From: Deltaproteobacteria bacterium
GTDB lineage: Bacteria > Desulfobacterota > Desulfobacteria > Desulfobacterales > Desulfosarcinaceae
Reading direction: 5' to 3'
Assembly: GCA_020444075.1 (NCBI GenBank)
Contig: JAHLLR010000015.1
Span: 1-64,000, forward strand
DNA: 64,000 nt
The notes below the pieces were generated by a model. That model saw nothing but the letters and a program-made list of their open reading frames with translations, did not search any database and had not been told where the DNA came from. The translations under genes and the position numbers were made by a program. This document shows, in pieces, positions 16,429 to 26,018 of the stretch. Numbering within the stretch: position 1 is the stretch's first letter; each line of letters opens with the position of its first letter.

Positions 16429-17522
16429 GATTTTCTCCCTGTCAATACGACCACATAAAGATCGTTGGGCAAAGGGTTGGTTTTGTGATTTTCGATGAGC
16501 GCAATCAGTCCGGCGGTGGAGGCAGGGAGCACATCCAGGCCCTCCCGCTCGCGAATCAAACGGGAATACAGGGGCAGATTCTTGTCCGATGCATCGCCGG
16601 CCCAGCCGCTGGTTTCCCGGATGGCCCTGAGGGCTAAGTTTCCGTCAATGGCATGCCAGTTGATCAGGGGTTCGTTCACCCGGGTTTCCCGGATTTTTTC
16701 GGGAATCAGGTCCTCGCAGGTGGGCCTGTTCTTCAAGGCGGCGCGGACGATCGGGTTTTTCCGAAAGGAAGAGCCGGCCACCATCCGGGGCATGCGCGAC
16801 GTCTTGCCCCGTCGATTCAGACTGGCGAAGCCCCTTCACACACCGGCGAATGTGGTCCCGTTGGACACCGGTACGGCTATCGCCGCCGGCGCATCCCCCA
16901 GTTCATCGTATATTTCGTAGGAGATACCGCCGTAGGCTCCCAGCTGCATCGTGGTATTACTGCCACCCGGGTTGGCATCGTACCACTCCTCTTTTTCCGC
17001 CTGTTCGCTGGAGGCCTTCACAGCCCCTTCGTAGTCGCCCGGGATTCGGATAATTTCCGCCCCCAGCTCCTCCATTTCCCGGGTCCGGCGGGTATGATAG
17101 TTGCCCGGGATATAGATGACGCAGCGGATGCCGGCCAGGGAAGCCGCCAGCGCCTGCGCCACGCCGAAATTGCCGCAGGTGGCCACGGTAATGGTGTCAA
17201 ACCGTCTCCGCAGGGCATCCATGGCCTGGGCAAAGGCAACGCGGTCTTTCTGGGTGCCGGTGGGGTTGCCCCCTTCGAACTTCAAAAAAATCTGGCGCAG
17301 ACCGGTTTCCCGTTCGATGTTGCGGGCACGGATGAAATCGGTATCTCCCACTTCCGAATCGATGATGTCCTCATATGCTTCCAAGCGCTCGGCCAATGGA
17401 CGGGAGGGGTCGGCGGTAATTGTCCGCTGCCGGTTCACATCCTGGTGGATCTGTTGAAATTCTCCGGAAGCACCGTCCATCAACCCGAACGGCTGGGTGA
17501 GATGGCAGTCTCCATTCGTCAT
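16425..17522 (-). pseudogene. threonine synthase-like PLP enzyme interrupted by in-frame UGA
   Basis: From ATG 17522 (GGGGGAGCAGAAG upstream) one continuous frame of 365 codons runs to 16425, broken only by a TGA at 16838-16836. The first 228 residues show a fold-type II PLP enzyme: FEGGNPTGTQKDR carries the Schiff-base Lys, VATCGNFGVAQALAASLAG the phosphate loop, and VPVSNGTTFAGV ends at the UGA. After it RGFASLNRRGKTSRMPRM continues the same domain to the overlap with the dgcN-like start. The C-terminal half has no ATG before 16793, so without read-through the enzyme is truncated. No obvious selenocysteine insertion hairpin was seen, so a nonsense mutation or sequence error is most likely. 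The substrate may be a hydroxy- or D-amino acid linked to the dgc genes. Confidence 0.7.
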
Positions 17523-17873
17523 CTTCTGCTCCCCCATGATTAGAATAAACAACCGTTCCGGACGGCCGGTGGAACAAATGGTTCCGGTTTTTGAAAAACC
17601 AGAACCCCGCTTTCATGACCAATTATAATTAATATAACAATATGTTGGATCAAGATGTGCGGCTTTACGGAATTCTGACGCGGCCAACGCGCGACGCGCG
17701 ACCGGGCCTGGTGATTCTGATTTTACACGAATACCTGAAATTATTCAAACAATATCTGATAGATATGATTATGGCCCGATCATTGCTGAATCGGATATAC
17801 CGGGTGGTCGAAACCGCCTGGCAGACATTTTCAGGGACAAGTTGTCCTTCCCAGCCCAAAAAGGAGAAAAACA
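17523..17873. other. divergent intergenic region
   Basis: A 351-base region between the leftward PLP-enzyme operon and the rightward small-protein genes. Around 17619-17645 it is strongly A/T-rich, with TATAAT readable in both directions, so both promoters probably lie here. No clear -35 partner or gene was found. Confidence 0.4.
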
Positions 17874-18164
17874 ATGAAGCGCGGAAAAATGAAGGTTTTG
17901 ATGGTGTTGTTCACGCTGGTCCTGATCTCGGCAAGCCCGTTTGCCGCCATGGCATCGGGACCGGTGACCATTCAAGGCGAGGTCAACGACAGCTACCAGA
18001 TTGTTGACAGCGATGGACAGGTATACGAGATCGCCGACACCGCAAAGGGCAACGATCTCGTCGAAAACCACATCGGTGAAAAAGCAAAGGTGGTAGGAAC
18101 GGTTCAGCAGGATCAGGATGTAAAAATCATCACGATTACCTCGTTCGAGATTCTTGCGGAATAG
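17874..18164 (+). CDS. small exported OB-fold-like protein
   Basis: The 96-residue product starts at ATG 17874 behind AAAAAGGAGAAAAAC. Residues 1-27 form a signal peptide (KVLMVLFTLVLISASPFAAMASG). The mature 69 residues alternate strands: VTIQGEVNDSYQIVDSDGQ, VYEIADTAKGNDLVEN, and KAKVVGTVQQDQDVKIITIT. This resembles the small OB-fold domains in periplasmic proteins. A 2.4-fold shorter, leaderless relative-looking protein is encoded next (18222-18485). Function unknown. It is followed by a strong terminator. Confidence 0.7.
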   Translation: MKRGKMKVLMVLFTLVLISASPFAAMASGPVTIQGEVNDSYQIVDSDGQVYEIADTAKGNDLVENHIGEKAKVVGTVQQDQDVKIITITSFEILAE

Positions 18165-18171
18165 GACACCG

Positions 18172-18207
18172 GGGACCCGGCCATGAATATGGCCGGGTCC
18201 CTTTTTA
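18172..18207 (+). terminator. rho-independent terminator
   Basis: A 13-base stem (GGGACCCGGCCAT / ATGGCCGGGTCCC, loop GAAT) is followed by TTTTTAT. It separates the exported protein gene from the next small gene. Confidence 0.85.
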
Positions 18208-18221
18208 TCACAGGAGAGATC

Positions 18222-18485
18222 ATGAACAAAAAGGTTACCGCATCCATGCAGACGCTTGTCGGCATCGTCACCCCTTACGCATGGGATGATAGCGACCGGG
18301 TTTCCGAAGTATCTCTCTCAGCCACGGATGATGAAGAATACGTCATTGAGAACAGTGGACGATTCCTCGATCTGCTTCAAAAACAGATTCGGGCCGTTGG
18401 GATGGTTAAATGCGGCAAGAAGATGCACCGGGCGATCAATATAAAAAAATTTGAACTGTTGGAAAGCGCTTCGTTAAGCGATTAG
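18222..18485 (+). CDS. small cytosolic protein, possible relative of the preceding exported protein
   Basis: ATG 18222 has CAGGAGAGATC before it; an earlier in-frame ATG at 18183 lies in the terminator stem and is rejected. The 87-residue product (TLVGIVTPYAWDDSDRVSEV, EEYVIENSGRFLDLLQKQIR, AVGMVKCGKKMHRAINIKKF) has the same strand pattern and V-G-x-V core as the preceding exported protein, but no signal peptide. It may be a cytosolic paralogue. It lies 20 bases before the DksA-like gene and may be cotranscribed with it. No function is known. Confidence 0.6.
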   Translation: MNKKVTASMQTLVGIVTPYAWDDSDRVSEVSLSATDDEEYVIENSGRFLDLLQKQIRAVGMVKCGKKMHRAINIKKFELLESASLSD

Positions 18486-18505
18486 GAAGTTACAGGGAGT
18501 CCTCC

Positions 18506-18871
18506 ATGGAAAAAAAAGAACTCGACTATTTTCGCCAACTGCTTGAAAATGAATTGAATCTTCTCATCGAAAAGGCTGGCGAGACGGTTTGGGAACTGAT
18601 GGAGGCCTCTTCCGACAACGAATCAGACCTTTTAGACCGTGCGACCCAGGAGCTTTCCCAGAACAATGTGTTTCGGATTCGCAGCCGGGAGAGCCGGCTG
18701 ATCAAGAAAATCAGGGAAAGCCTGCAAGCCATCGATGACGGCACCTATGGTATTTGCGAAGACTGTGAAGAACCGATAGCCATCGAACGCCTCATGGCCA
18801 GACCGGTTACCAGCTACTGCATTTCCTGCAAAAGCCGCCGGGAGGCTTTTGAAAAAGCCATCGGGTATTGA
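18506..18871 (+). CDS. DksA/TraR-family C4 zinc-finger protein
   Basis: The 121-residue protein has the DksA layout: an N-terminal coiled-coil pair (DYFRQLLENELNLLIEKAGE, then REIRE-type helix SRLIKKIRESLQAIDDGTYG) with an acidic tip DNESDLLDRATQE, and a C-terminal zinc finger CEDCEEPIAIERLMARP followed by YCISC (C-x2-C / C-x2-C). DksA proteins bind the RNA polymerase secondary channel and tune transcription, often with ppGpp. Length is slightly shorter than E. coli DksA. The start has CAGGGAGTCC upstream. Which promoters it regulates cannot be inferred. Confidence 0.88.
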   Translation: MEKKELDYFRQLLENELNLLIEKAGETVWELMEASSDNESDLLDRATQELSQNNVFRIRSRESRLIKKIRESLQAIDDGTYGICEDCEEPIAIERLMARPVTSYCISCKSRREAFEKAIGY

Positions 18872-19247
18872 CGCTTATCCTGTGAGGGAAAACGTAAGCG
18901 GGACGCATCATATCCGTATTTACCGGTTACCGGTGCCGGCGCAAAGCCCCCGTTTATCCGACCTTATCTCCTCAGCCGTTTCCCACCTCCACCCCATCCT
19001 TGCCCGGTTAAACCGACGGGAGCTGTTTGAGCCGTTCCGAAAATCAGCGGCGGTTTGACGAAAATGCGGTTTAGTCTTTCCATCCGGCAAAAAAGGCAAT
19101 GATTGTGGCCAGATTGGACTTGTGTTTAACCCTATTTTATGGGAAATGCGGGATTGTCAATTTTCCCTAAGCCGCCGACGATGACGGTACCCATCAATCA
19201 ATAGCCCAAATCAGGCCTCCGGCCCGGTAACGTTTTAGTGCAGCCTC
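18872..19247 (+). other. intergenic region, nothing definite
   Basis: 376 bases before the sigma-54 activator gene. TTGGAC near 19113 followed by an A/T-rich TTTTATGGG could be a weak promoter. No ORF or hairpin terminator was recognised. Confidence 0.35.
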
Positions 19248-20657
19248 ATGGATACCATTCTCATCGCAACACAAGATCCGCACACAAACACCGCCATCCG
19301 CGGAATTCTATCCCCCGACGACCACATACAACTCGTCGATTCACCGGATCAAATCTGGGAAACGATCAAAACCATCGCCTGCGATTGCCTGTTCATCGAT
19401 CTTTCCCTGATGGAGGCGTTGCCCGGCACCCTGGACCATCTGACGGATCCGAAGACGCTGGTGCAGGAACTGAAGGATTTGCGTCCATTGATGGCCATTA
19501 TCGTTATTGCCGGCAATGACGATGTCCGGGAAGCGGTACGGTACATGAAAAACGGCGCCACCAACTATATCACGGCACCCATCGATCCGGATGAAGTGCG
19601 CCTGGTCGTCGATGAAATCTCAAGGGAACGGCGCCGGCAATCGGAGCTCGCCTATCTTCGCGAACGGATATGGAAGGATGATTCCCTCGATATTGTCCAG
19701 ACTCTAAGCCCCACAATGAAAAAAGTGTATGACAACGTCAGGTCCGTGGGTCCCACAAAAACGACCGTGCTGCTGCTGGGGGAAACCGGAACGGGGAAAA
19801 GTTTTACCGCCAAGCTCATTCACCGGCAAAGCAATCGAAAAAATGGCCCTTTTATCAGCGTTCATTGCGGTGCCATTCCGGAAACGCTCATTGAAAGCGA
19901 ACTTTTCGGCCACGAGAAGGGCTCATTCACCGGCGCCCACCGGCGAAAGCTGGGCAAGTTTGAAGTGGCCTCGGGAGGCACTATTTTTCTGGACGAGATT
20001 GGCACGATTTCAAAATCGGCACAGGTCAAGCTGCTGACCGTCCTCCAGGAAGGAATCTTTCAGCGCGTGGGCGGCGAACAGGCGCTGGAGGCGAATGTTC
20101 GGGTGATCGCGGCCTCCAACGCCGATCTGAAACAGATGTGCATTGAGGGCCAGTTCAGGAAGGATCTTTATTACCGTCTCAACGTTTTCCCCATCACCAT
20201 CCCGTTGTTGTATGAACGCAAGGAGGACATCCCCCTGTTTGTCCATGCCTTTCTGCATAAATTCAACCAGTTCAACGCCAAGGACATCCGGGGGATCCAT
20301 CCCGCGGTAATGCAAGCCCTGATACAATACGACTGGCCGGGAAATATCCGTGAGCTCGAAAATCTGTTGGAACGTGCTTATATCCTCGAAACAACGTCCG
20401 AGTTGACCCCTGAAAGCTTCCCCTCGGAATTGTTCGATTCTACTGAACCGATGACCGAAATTGCCATCGATACCAGCGAAACCCTGGCAGCCGTCAGGAA
20501 AAAAGGGCTGGCGGAGATTGAACGCCGCTACCTGAAAGAAATCCTCTCCCGCAACATGGGAAAAATTAACGCGTCCGCATCGGAGGCCGGCGTGGGAACG
20601 CGGCAATTAAACAAGCTGATGCACAAGTACCAACTTGACAAGGGAATCTTTAAATAA
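19248..20657 (+). CDS. sigma-54-dependent activator with receiver-like N-terminus
   Basis: The 469-residue protein has three parts. Residues 1-125 look like a response-regulator receiver with the phosphoacceptor-like D51 in CLFIDLSL; the usual Lys near 110 is Ala (YITAPID), so phosphorylation control may be altered. Residues 150-385 are an AAA+ domain: Walker A GETGTGKS (178-185), the sigma-54 contact loop as GSFTGA (225-230) rather than GAFTGA, and FLDEIG plus YDWPGNIRELENLLERA. The end (INASASEAGVGTRQLNKLMH) is a Fis-type HTH. It activates sigma-54 promoters; candidates at 54431 and 60889 in this window make it a plausible but unproven activator. No cognate histidine kinase is adjacent. Confidence 0.9.
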   Translation: MDTILIATQDPHTNTAIRGILSPDDHIQLVDSPDQIWETIKTIACDCLFIDLSLMEALPGTLDHLTDPKTLVQELKDLRPLMAIIVIAGNDDVREAVRYMKNGATNYITAPIDPDEVRLVVDEISRERRRQSELAYLRERIWKDDSLDIVQTLSPTMKKVYDNVRSVGPTKTTVLLLGETGTGKSFTAKLIHRQSNRKNGPFISVHCGAIPETLIESELFGHEKGSFTGAHRRKLGKFEVASGGTIFLDEIGTISKSAQVKLLTVLQEGIFQRVGGEQALEANVRVIAASNADLKQMCIEGQFRKDLYYRLNVFPITIPLLYERKEDIPLFVHAFLHKFNQFNAKDIRGIHPAVMQALIQYDWPGNIRELENLLERAYILETTSELTPESFPSELFDSTEPMTEIAIDTSETLAAVRKKGLAEIERRYLKEILSRNMGKINASASEAGVGTRQLNKLMHKYQLDKGIFK

Positions 20658-21016
20658 CGCCCCTCCCCCCGCTTATTGAGAACCTATATTTCCGATTCCA
20701 CCGCAAAACGGAACTTCCTGTTCCGAACCCAACAACTATTTAATTTTAAAATAATATCTCGCGATTGCCGGCGCCCTTTCCCCGAAAAAGTCTGTGGGTC
20801 GCGCAGGTATGATCAGAATTGTCGTCGTCTCGGCGGGAGCGGCAAACAATGATATACCATTATATTTCATATAGTTATAATCTGGTATGTTTTTTGTAGG
20901 GCATAAAATAAAGCCTCCGATGATGTCGGCCGGCATGGTTTTGACCGCCCCAATCCGGGGTGGCTGGGCCAACACGATAAAATATCAGCCAGACAAGCAC
21001 GAAAGGACACCATTTG
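20658..21016 (+). other. intergenic region with possible -10 element
   Basis: A short GGAAC/GTTCC hairpin lies near 20710. TATAAT at 20876-20881 is a good -10 but its -35 is weak. A third ORF-free segment follows up to the small protein at 21017. No other feature is visible. Confidence 0.35.
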
Positions 21017-21349
21017 ATGAACTGGAAATTCTGGAAGAAAGAATCCCAAAACGAACCCTCCGCCGCTAATGGTCCCAAACTTGCCAAACCGAAGGAGCTT
21101 CCAGAGCCGGTCGGTCGGAAAATGGTCACGGTCATGAAGTTGGATCCGGATCTGGTGTGGTCGCTCAAATATGTGAGCCGACCCATGGGAGATCGCCGAA
21201 ACGCCAGCGAATTCAGGATATTCAACCCCGAAACCGCACACATGAAAGGGGTTACCGTCAAGAACTGGACTTCCCTTGACGACCTGCCGGACCTGATTCT
21301 GTATTCAGGGTCTTACGATAAAAGTGCCAACAGCATCGAAATCCATTAA
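21017..21349 (+). CDS. hypothetical small protein (MNWKFWKK start)
   Basis: The 110-residue product begins MNWKFWKKESQ, with AAGGACACC about ten bases upstream. A Pro/Lys-rich linker leads into a compact domain: VTVMKLDPDLVWSLKYVSRP, then RRNASEFRIFNPETAHMKGV and WTSLDDLPDLILYSGSYDK. No signal peptide or membrane helix. The pattern suggests a conserved deltaproteobacterial hypothetical protein, but I cannot name a domain. It is followed by a terminator and is probably a single-gene unit. Confidence 0.6.
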   Translation: MNWKFWKKESQNEPSAANGPKLAKPKELPEPVGRKMVTVMKLDPDLVWSLKYVSRPMGDRRNASEFRIFNPETAHMKGVTVKNWTSLDDLPDLILYSGSYDKSANSIEIH

Positions 21350-21430
21350 CCGTGAATGATCCGATGCCTGTGATGGAGCGTTGCTGCATACCCATCCCGT
21401 GCATCTATATCGCAACAGTGGAACAGATAA

Positions 21431-21466
21431 AAAATGCCTGCCTGAAAACAGGGCGGGCATTTTCTT
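21431..21466 (+). terminator. rho-independent terminator
   Basis: AATGCCTGCCTG and CAGGGCGGGCATT form a stem with an AAAA loop, followed by TTCTTTC. It ends the unit containing the small protein at 21017. Confidence 0.65.
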
Positions 21467-21507
21467 TCAGGACGCATATTTGATGAACGCGCAAAAAGTT
21501 GATTTCC

Positions 21508-21631
21508 GACGGCTTTGTAAAAGGTTCGAGATCAAGGCTTGCGAATTCCGAGGAATGAGGCGTACTGAGCGTACGCCGCAGTGACGAGGGCTGAAGCGCA
21601 ACGCAGATATCGGACCTTTTACGTAGCCGTC
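21508..21631. repeat. 124-base inverted-repeat element
   Basis: The ends are near inverse complements: GACGGCTTTGTAAAAGGTTC on the left and GACCTTTTACGTAGCCGTC on the right. Inside is a perfect hairpin GGCGTAC-TGAGC-GTACGCC. There is no coding capacity. It has the build of a small non-autonomous mobile element or a REP-type structure, and sits between a terminator and groES. Confidence 0.6.
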
Positions 21632-21742
21632 ACAGCTTGATTCCGGCATGATTTTGCGAGCAAGCCGCCCCTGCAGTACCGGCTGAGGATGACTTTTTTC
21701 AACCATTTGTTTTTACAAAAAATAAAATTGTCCCGGCAAAGC

Positions 21743-21769
21743 TTGACAACGCCCATTTCCGCTTTAGTT
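21743..21769 (+). promoter_or_regulatory. possible groESL promoter
   Basis: TTGACA at 21743-21748 is a perfect -35; the region about 15-17 bases downstream is A/T-rich (TTTAGTTTTG) but only a poor -10. No CIRCE operator was found between here and groES. Confidence 0.3.
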
Positions 21770-21923
21770 TTGCCCTATCTCAAACAGGCAACGCCCTGAT
21801 TTCGTCCATTACAATCTGATGAGCGCCTGCGTCGGCGGTTGCCGTTGACAACGGAACCGGTGCGTGTGGGTTGCGCTCCCATAGGGAAATTTTTAAAAGG
21901 GTTAAAATGAAAAGGAGAAGAAA

Positions 21924-23851
<1,928 letters not shown>

Positions 23852-23880
23852 TCCATATTGTTCCGAAGAAAATTAAAACG

Positions 23881-23922
23881 ATACCTGCCCGATGATCCCA
23901 TCATCGGGCAGGTATTTTTTTG
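23881..23922 (+). terminator. rho-independent terminator of groESL
   Basis: A 15-base perfect stem (ATACCTGCCCGATGA / TCATCGGGCAGGTAT, loop TCCCA) is followed by six or more T. It also separates groEL from the convergent molybdopterin oxidoreductase gene. Confidence 0.92.
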
Positions 23923-23942
23923 GGGACTTACTTCAACCCGCG

Positions 23943-25958
23943 CTACACCCTTTGCTTCTCTTTTATTGTCCTTGAATGACCAGATGGGTCACTTTCGGAC
24001 AACCTGCCTGCCGCCTCGATTTTGACCCTTACGGAATTGAATATGGGACCATCGCCTATTTTTTGAGCAAGGCCGGGAACCAGGGCGTTCAAGGGGACGC
24101 CGTTCAAACCGATCAGCGGACGCGGCGCCCACAGGGTGCCGGCGGGAACCTTGGCCGTCACCTTGGCATGCAGGGTGACCGTGCCCAGTTCGTTGAAAAC
24201 CGCCACCCGATCATTCTCTTCGATAGACCGATTGGCGGCATCCTCCGGGTTCACCCAGACCACCTGGGGGATCGGTCCGTACACGTCCGTGAACTGGCTG
24301 TGCGTGTATTTGGCAGTGGAACTGTTGAGCAGGATAAGCCTGGAATCCGCGGGTGGCAAAGGTTGTTGGACCGGCAAGGGTGTGGCCCCGGCTGGCGATA
24401 CCGACGCTGCAAACTCGATCTTTCCCGAGGGCGTTTGGTATACGTCGTTAGGCCTCAGTTTTACTTCAAGGACTTCTCCGGAAAGAATATTTTCCAGGCC
24501 GCCTTTTCGGTAAGTCTGCGCAAGCGTCTTCTCCAGGGCTGCCCACGGATCTTCGTAGAGCCAGTCGGCGGTCAGGCCCAGCTGTCTGGCGAGCTGCTGC
24601 ATCACCCAGATCTCATGCCGGCTGTCGCCCAGCGGTTCAATGGCTTTTTCCGACAGGCGGCTGAAGGGATGATGGTCGGAAATCGTGACGTCCCGCTTCT
24701 CAAGATAGGTGGGGGCGGGCAGCACCACATCGGCGCGGAGGGCGGTCTCCGACCAGTGGGGGTCATGGACGACCACGAACACATCCTTACGATCCAGGCC
24801 GCACCGCACGGCAGACTGGTCGGGCAGCGTCATGGCCGGGTTTGACCCGAGAACGTAAACGAACTTGAATCCACCCGCTGCCAGGCGTTCACCGATGGCC
24901 ACCTGGCTGACCACCTTGCCCGGATGTCCGGACAACCCGCCGCCGTTGAGCGTCGGATAGTCAATCGTTTGCCCTCTTGAGTTGCTGTATTGAAACCCCC
25001 GGTGAAGCCCCAGCAATGCCGGCAGCAAAGCCACGGCCCTGGCAGCCTCGGCGCCCTGCATGGACTTTTGAAGACCGAGTCCGATCATGAATGCCGCCGG
25101 CCGATGGGTCATCAACAACTCGCCGATTTGAGTGACGCGGTGCCCGGGGACGCCGGATACCTGTTCGACTCGTTCCGGTGTCCATTCCATGGCCTTTTCG
25201 GCATATACCGGAAAACCGGTGGTCCATCTGCCGATGAACCCCTGGTCGACGCCGCCCTTCTCGATCAGGTATCGGGCGATGCCGTAACACAGGGCCACGT
25301 CACTGCCGGGCCGGGGCTGGATCCAGATGTCCGCCGCCTCTGCCGTAGGGCTTTTGCGTGGATCGACACAGACAAGGATGGCCTTCCGGTTTTTCCGGGC
25401 ATGGCGGGCCATCGCCCATATGTGGGACGCACTCACCCGGGCATTGTTGCCCCAGAACAGGATGACCCTCGACGCGGCCATGTCCTCCAGTTGCAGACCG
25501 TAACTCAGCCCGTAATGCAGACCGATGCCGGCATGGCCGGAGCTGCTGCACAGGGTATAATCGGAAGTCGTCGCCCCCAGGGCGGACCAGAGCCGTTTGG
25601 CGAAATGCCAGGCCAGAAACCCGGTGTTTCCCGGATAGTCGTAAAGCAAAAGGGATTCTTTGCCGTGGGTGTCGAGGGTCGCCTGAATCCGATCTGAGAC
25701 CGTGGACAGGGCGACATCCCAGGACACGCGGGAAAAGGGTTCCGATGCACCGAATCCCGCTTTCACATGAGGATCAAGCACCCGGTTTTGACTGTACACC
25801 CGCTGGGGATCACCGTTTCCCCTCGGACAGAGGAACCCCCCGGTTACCGGGTTTTCGGTGCTCCCCCGGGTTGCAATGATTTTCCCCTGGTCCACGGTGA
25901 CATCCATGAAACAGGTATCCGGGCAATCCCGATGGCAGACGGTTTTGATTATTTTCAT
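23943..25958 (-). CDS. molybdopterin-dependent oxidoreductase (DMSO reductase family)
   Basis: This 671-residue protein starts with a 4Fe-4S domain: TVCHRDCPDTCFMDV and, at about residue 45, FLCPRG. The core binds the molybdopterin guanine dinucleotide: WDVALSTVSDRI, LCSSSGHAGIGLHYG, RVILFWGNNARVS, CVDPRKSPTAEAADIWIQPR, and the C-terminal MopB domain with LILLNSSTAKYTHSQF and VWVNPEDAANRS. There is no twin-arginine signal, so it is cytosolic, unlike many respiratory relatives. No small electron-transfer subunit gene is next to it. Formate dehydrogenase-like, thiosulfate-type or polysulfide-type substrates cannot be distinguished. A CAGAAAGGCAAATCCT site precedes the ATG. Confidence 0.88.
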   Translation of the reverse strand: MKIIKTVCHRDCPDTCFMDVTVDQGKIIATRGSTENPVTGGFLCPRGNGDPQRVYSQNRVLDPHVKAGFGASEPFSRVSWDVALSTVSDRIQATLDTHGKESLLLYDYPGNTGFLAWHFAKRLWSALGATTSDYTLCSSSGHAGIGLHYGLSYGLQLEDMAASRVILFWGNNARVSASHIWAMARHARKNRKAILVCVDPRKSPTAEAADIWIQPRPGSDVALCYGIARYLIEKGGVDQGFIGRWTTGFPVYAEKAMEWTPERVEQVSGVPGHRVTQIGELLMTHRPAAFMIGLGLQKSMQGAEAARAVALLPALLGLHRGFQYSNSRGQTIDYPTLNGGGLSGHPGKVVSQVAIGERLAAGGFKFVYVLGSNPAMTLPDQSAVRCGLDRKDVFVVVHDPHWSETALRADVVLPAPTYLEKRDVTISDHHPFSRLSEKAIEPLGDSRHEIWVMQQLARQLGLTADWLYEDPWAALEKTLAQTYRKGGLENILSGEVLEVKLRPNDVYQTPSGKIEFAASVSPAGATPLPVQQPLPPADSRLILLNSSTAKYTHSQFTDVYGPIPQVVWVNPEDAANRSIEENDRVAVFNELGTVTLHAKVTAKVPAGTLWAPRPLIGLNGVPLNALVPGLAQKIGDGPIFNSVRVKIEAAGRLSESDPSGHSRTIKEKQRV

Positions 25959-26018
25959 AGGATTTGCCTTTCTGCTGGAGGATTCAGATTCAGTGATCTG
26001 CGCAGCACGTTTCCCGTA

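Noticed and set aside
17642-18007. Plus-strand 121-codon frame overlapping the start of the small exported protein
   Set aside because: It has no ribosome site, shares the 17874 region in another frame, and its text is not conserved-looking.
21720-21923. CIRCE operator or sigma-32 promoter upstream of groES
   Set aside because: No TTAGCACTC/GAGTGCTAA pair and no CCCCAT -10 at the right distance could be found.
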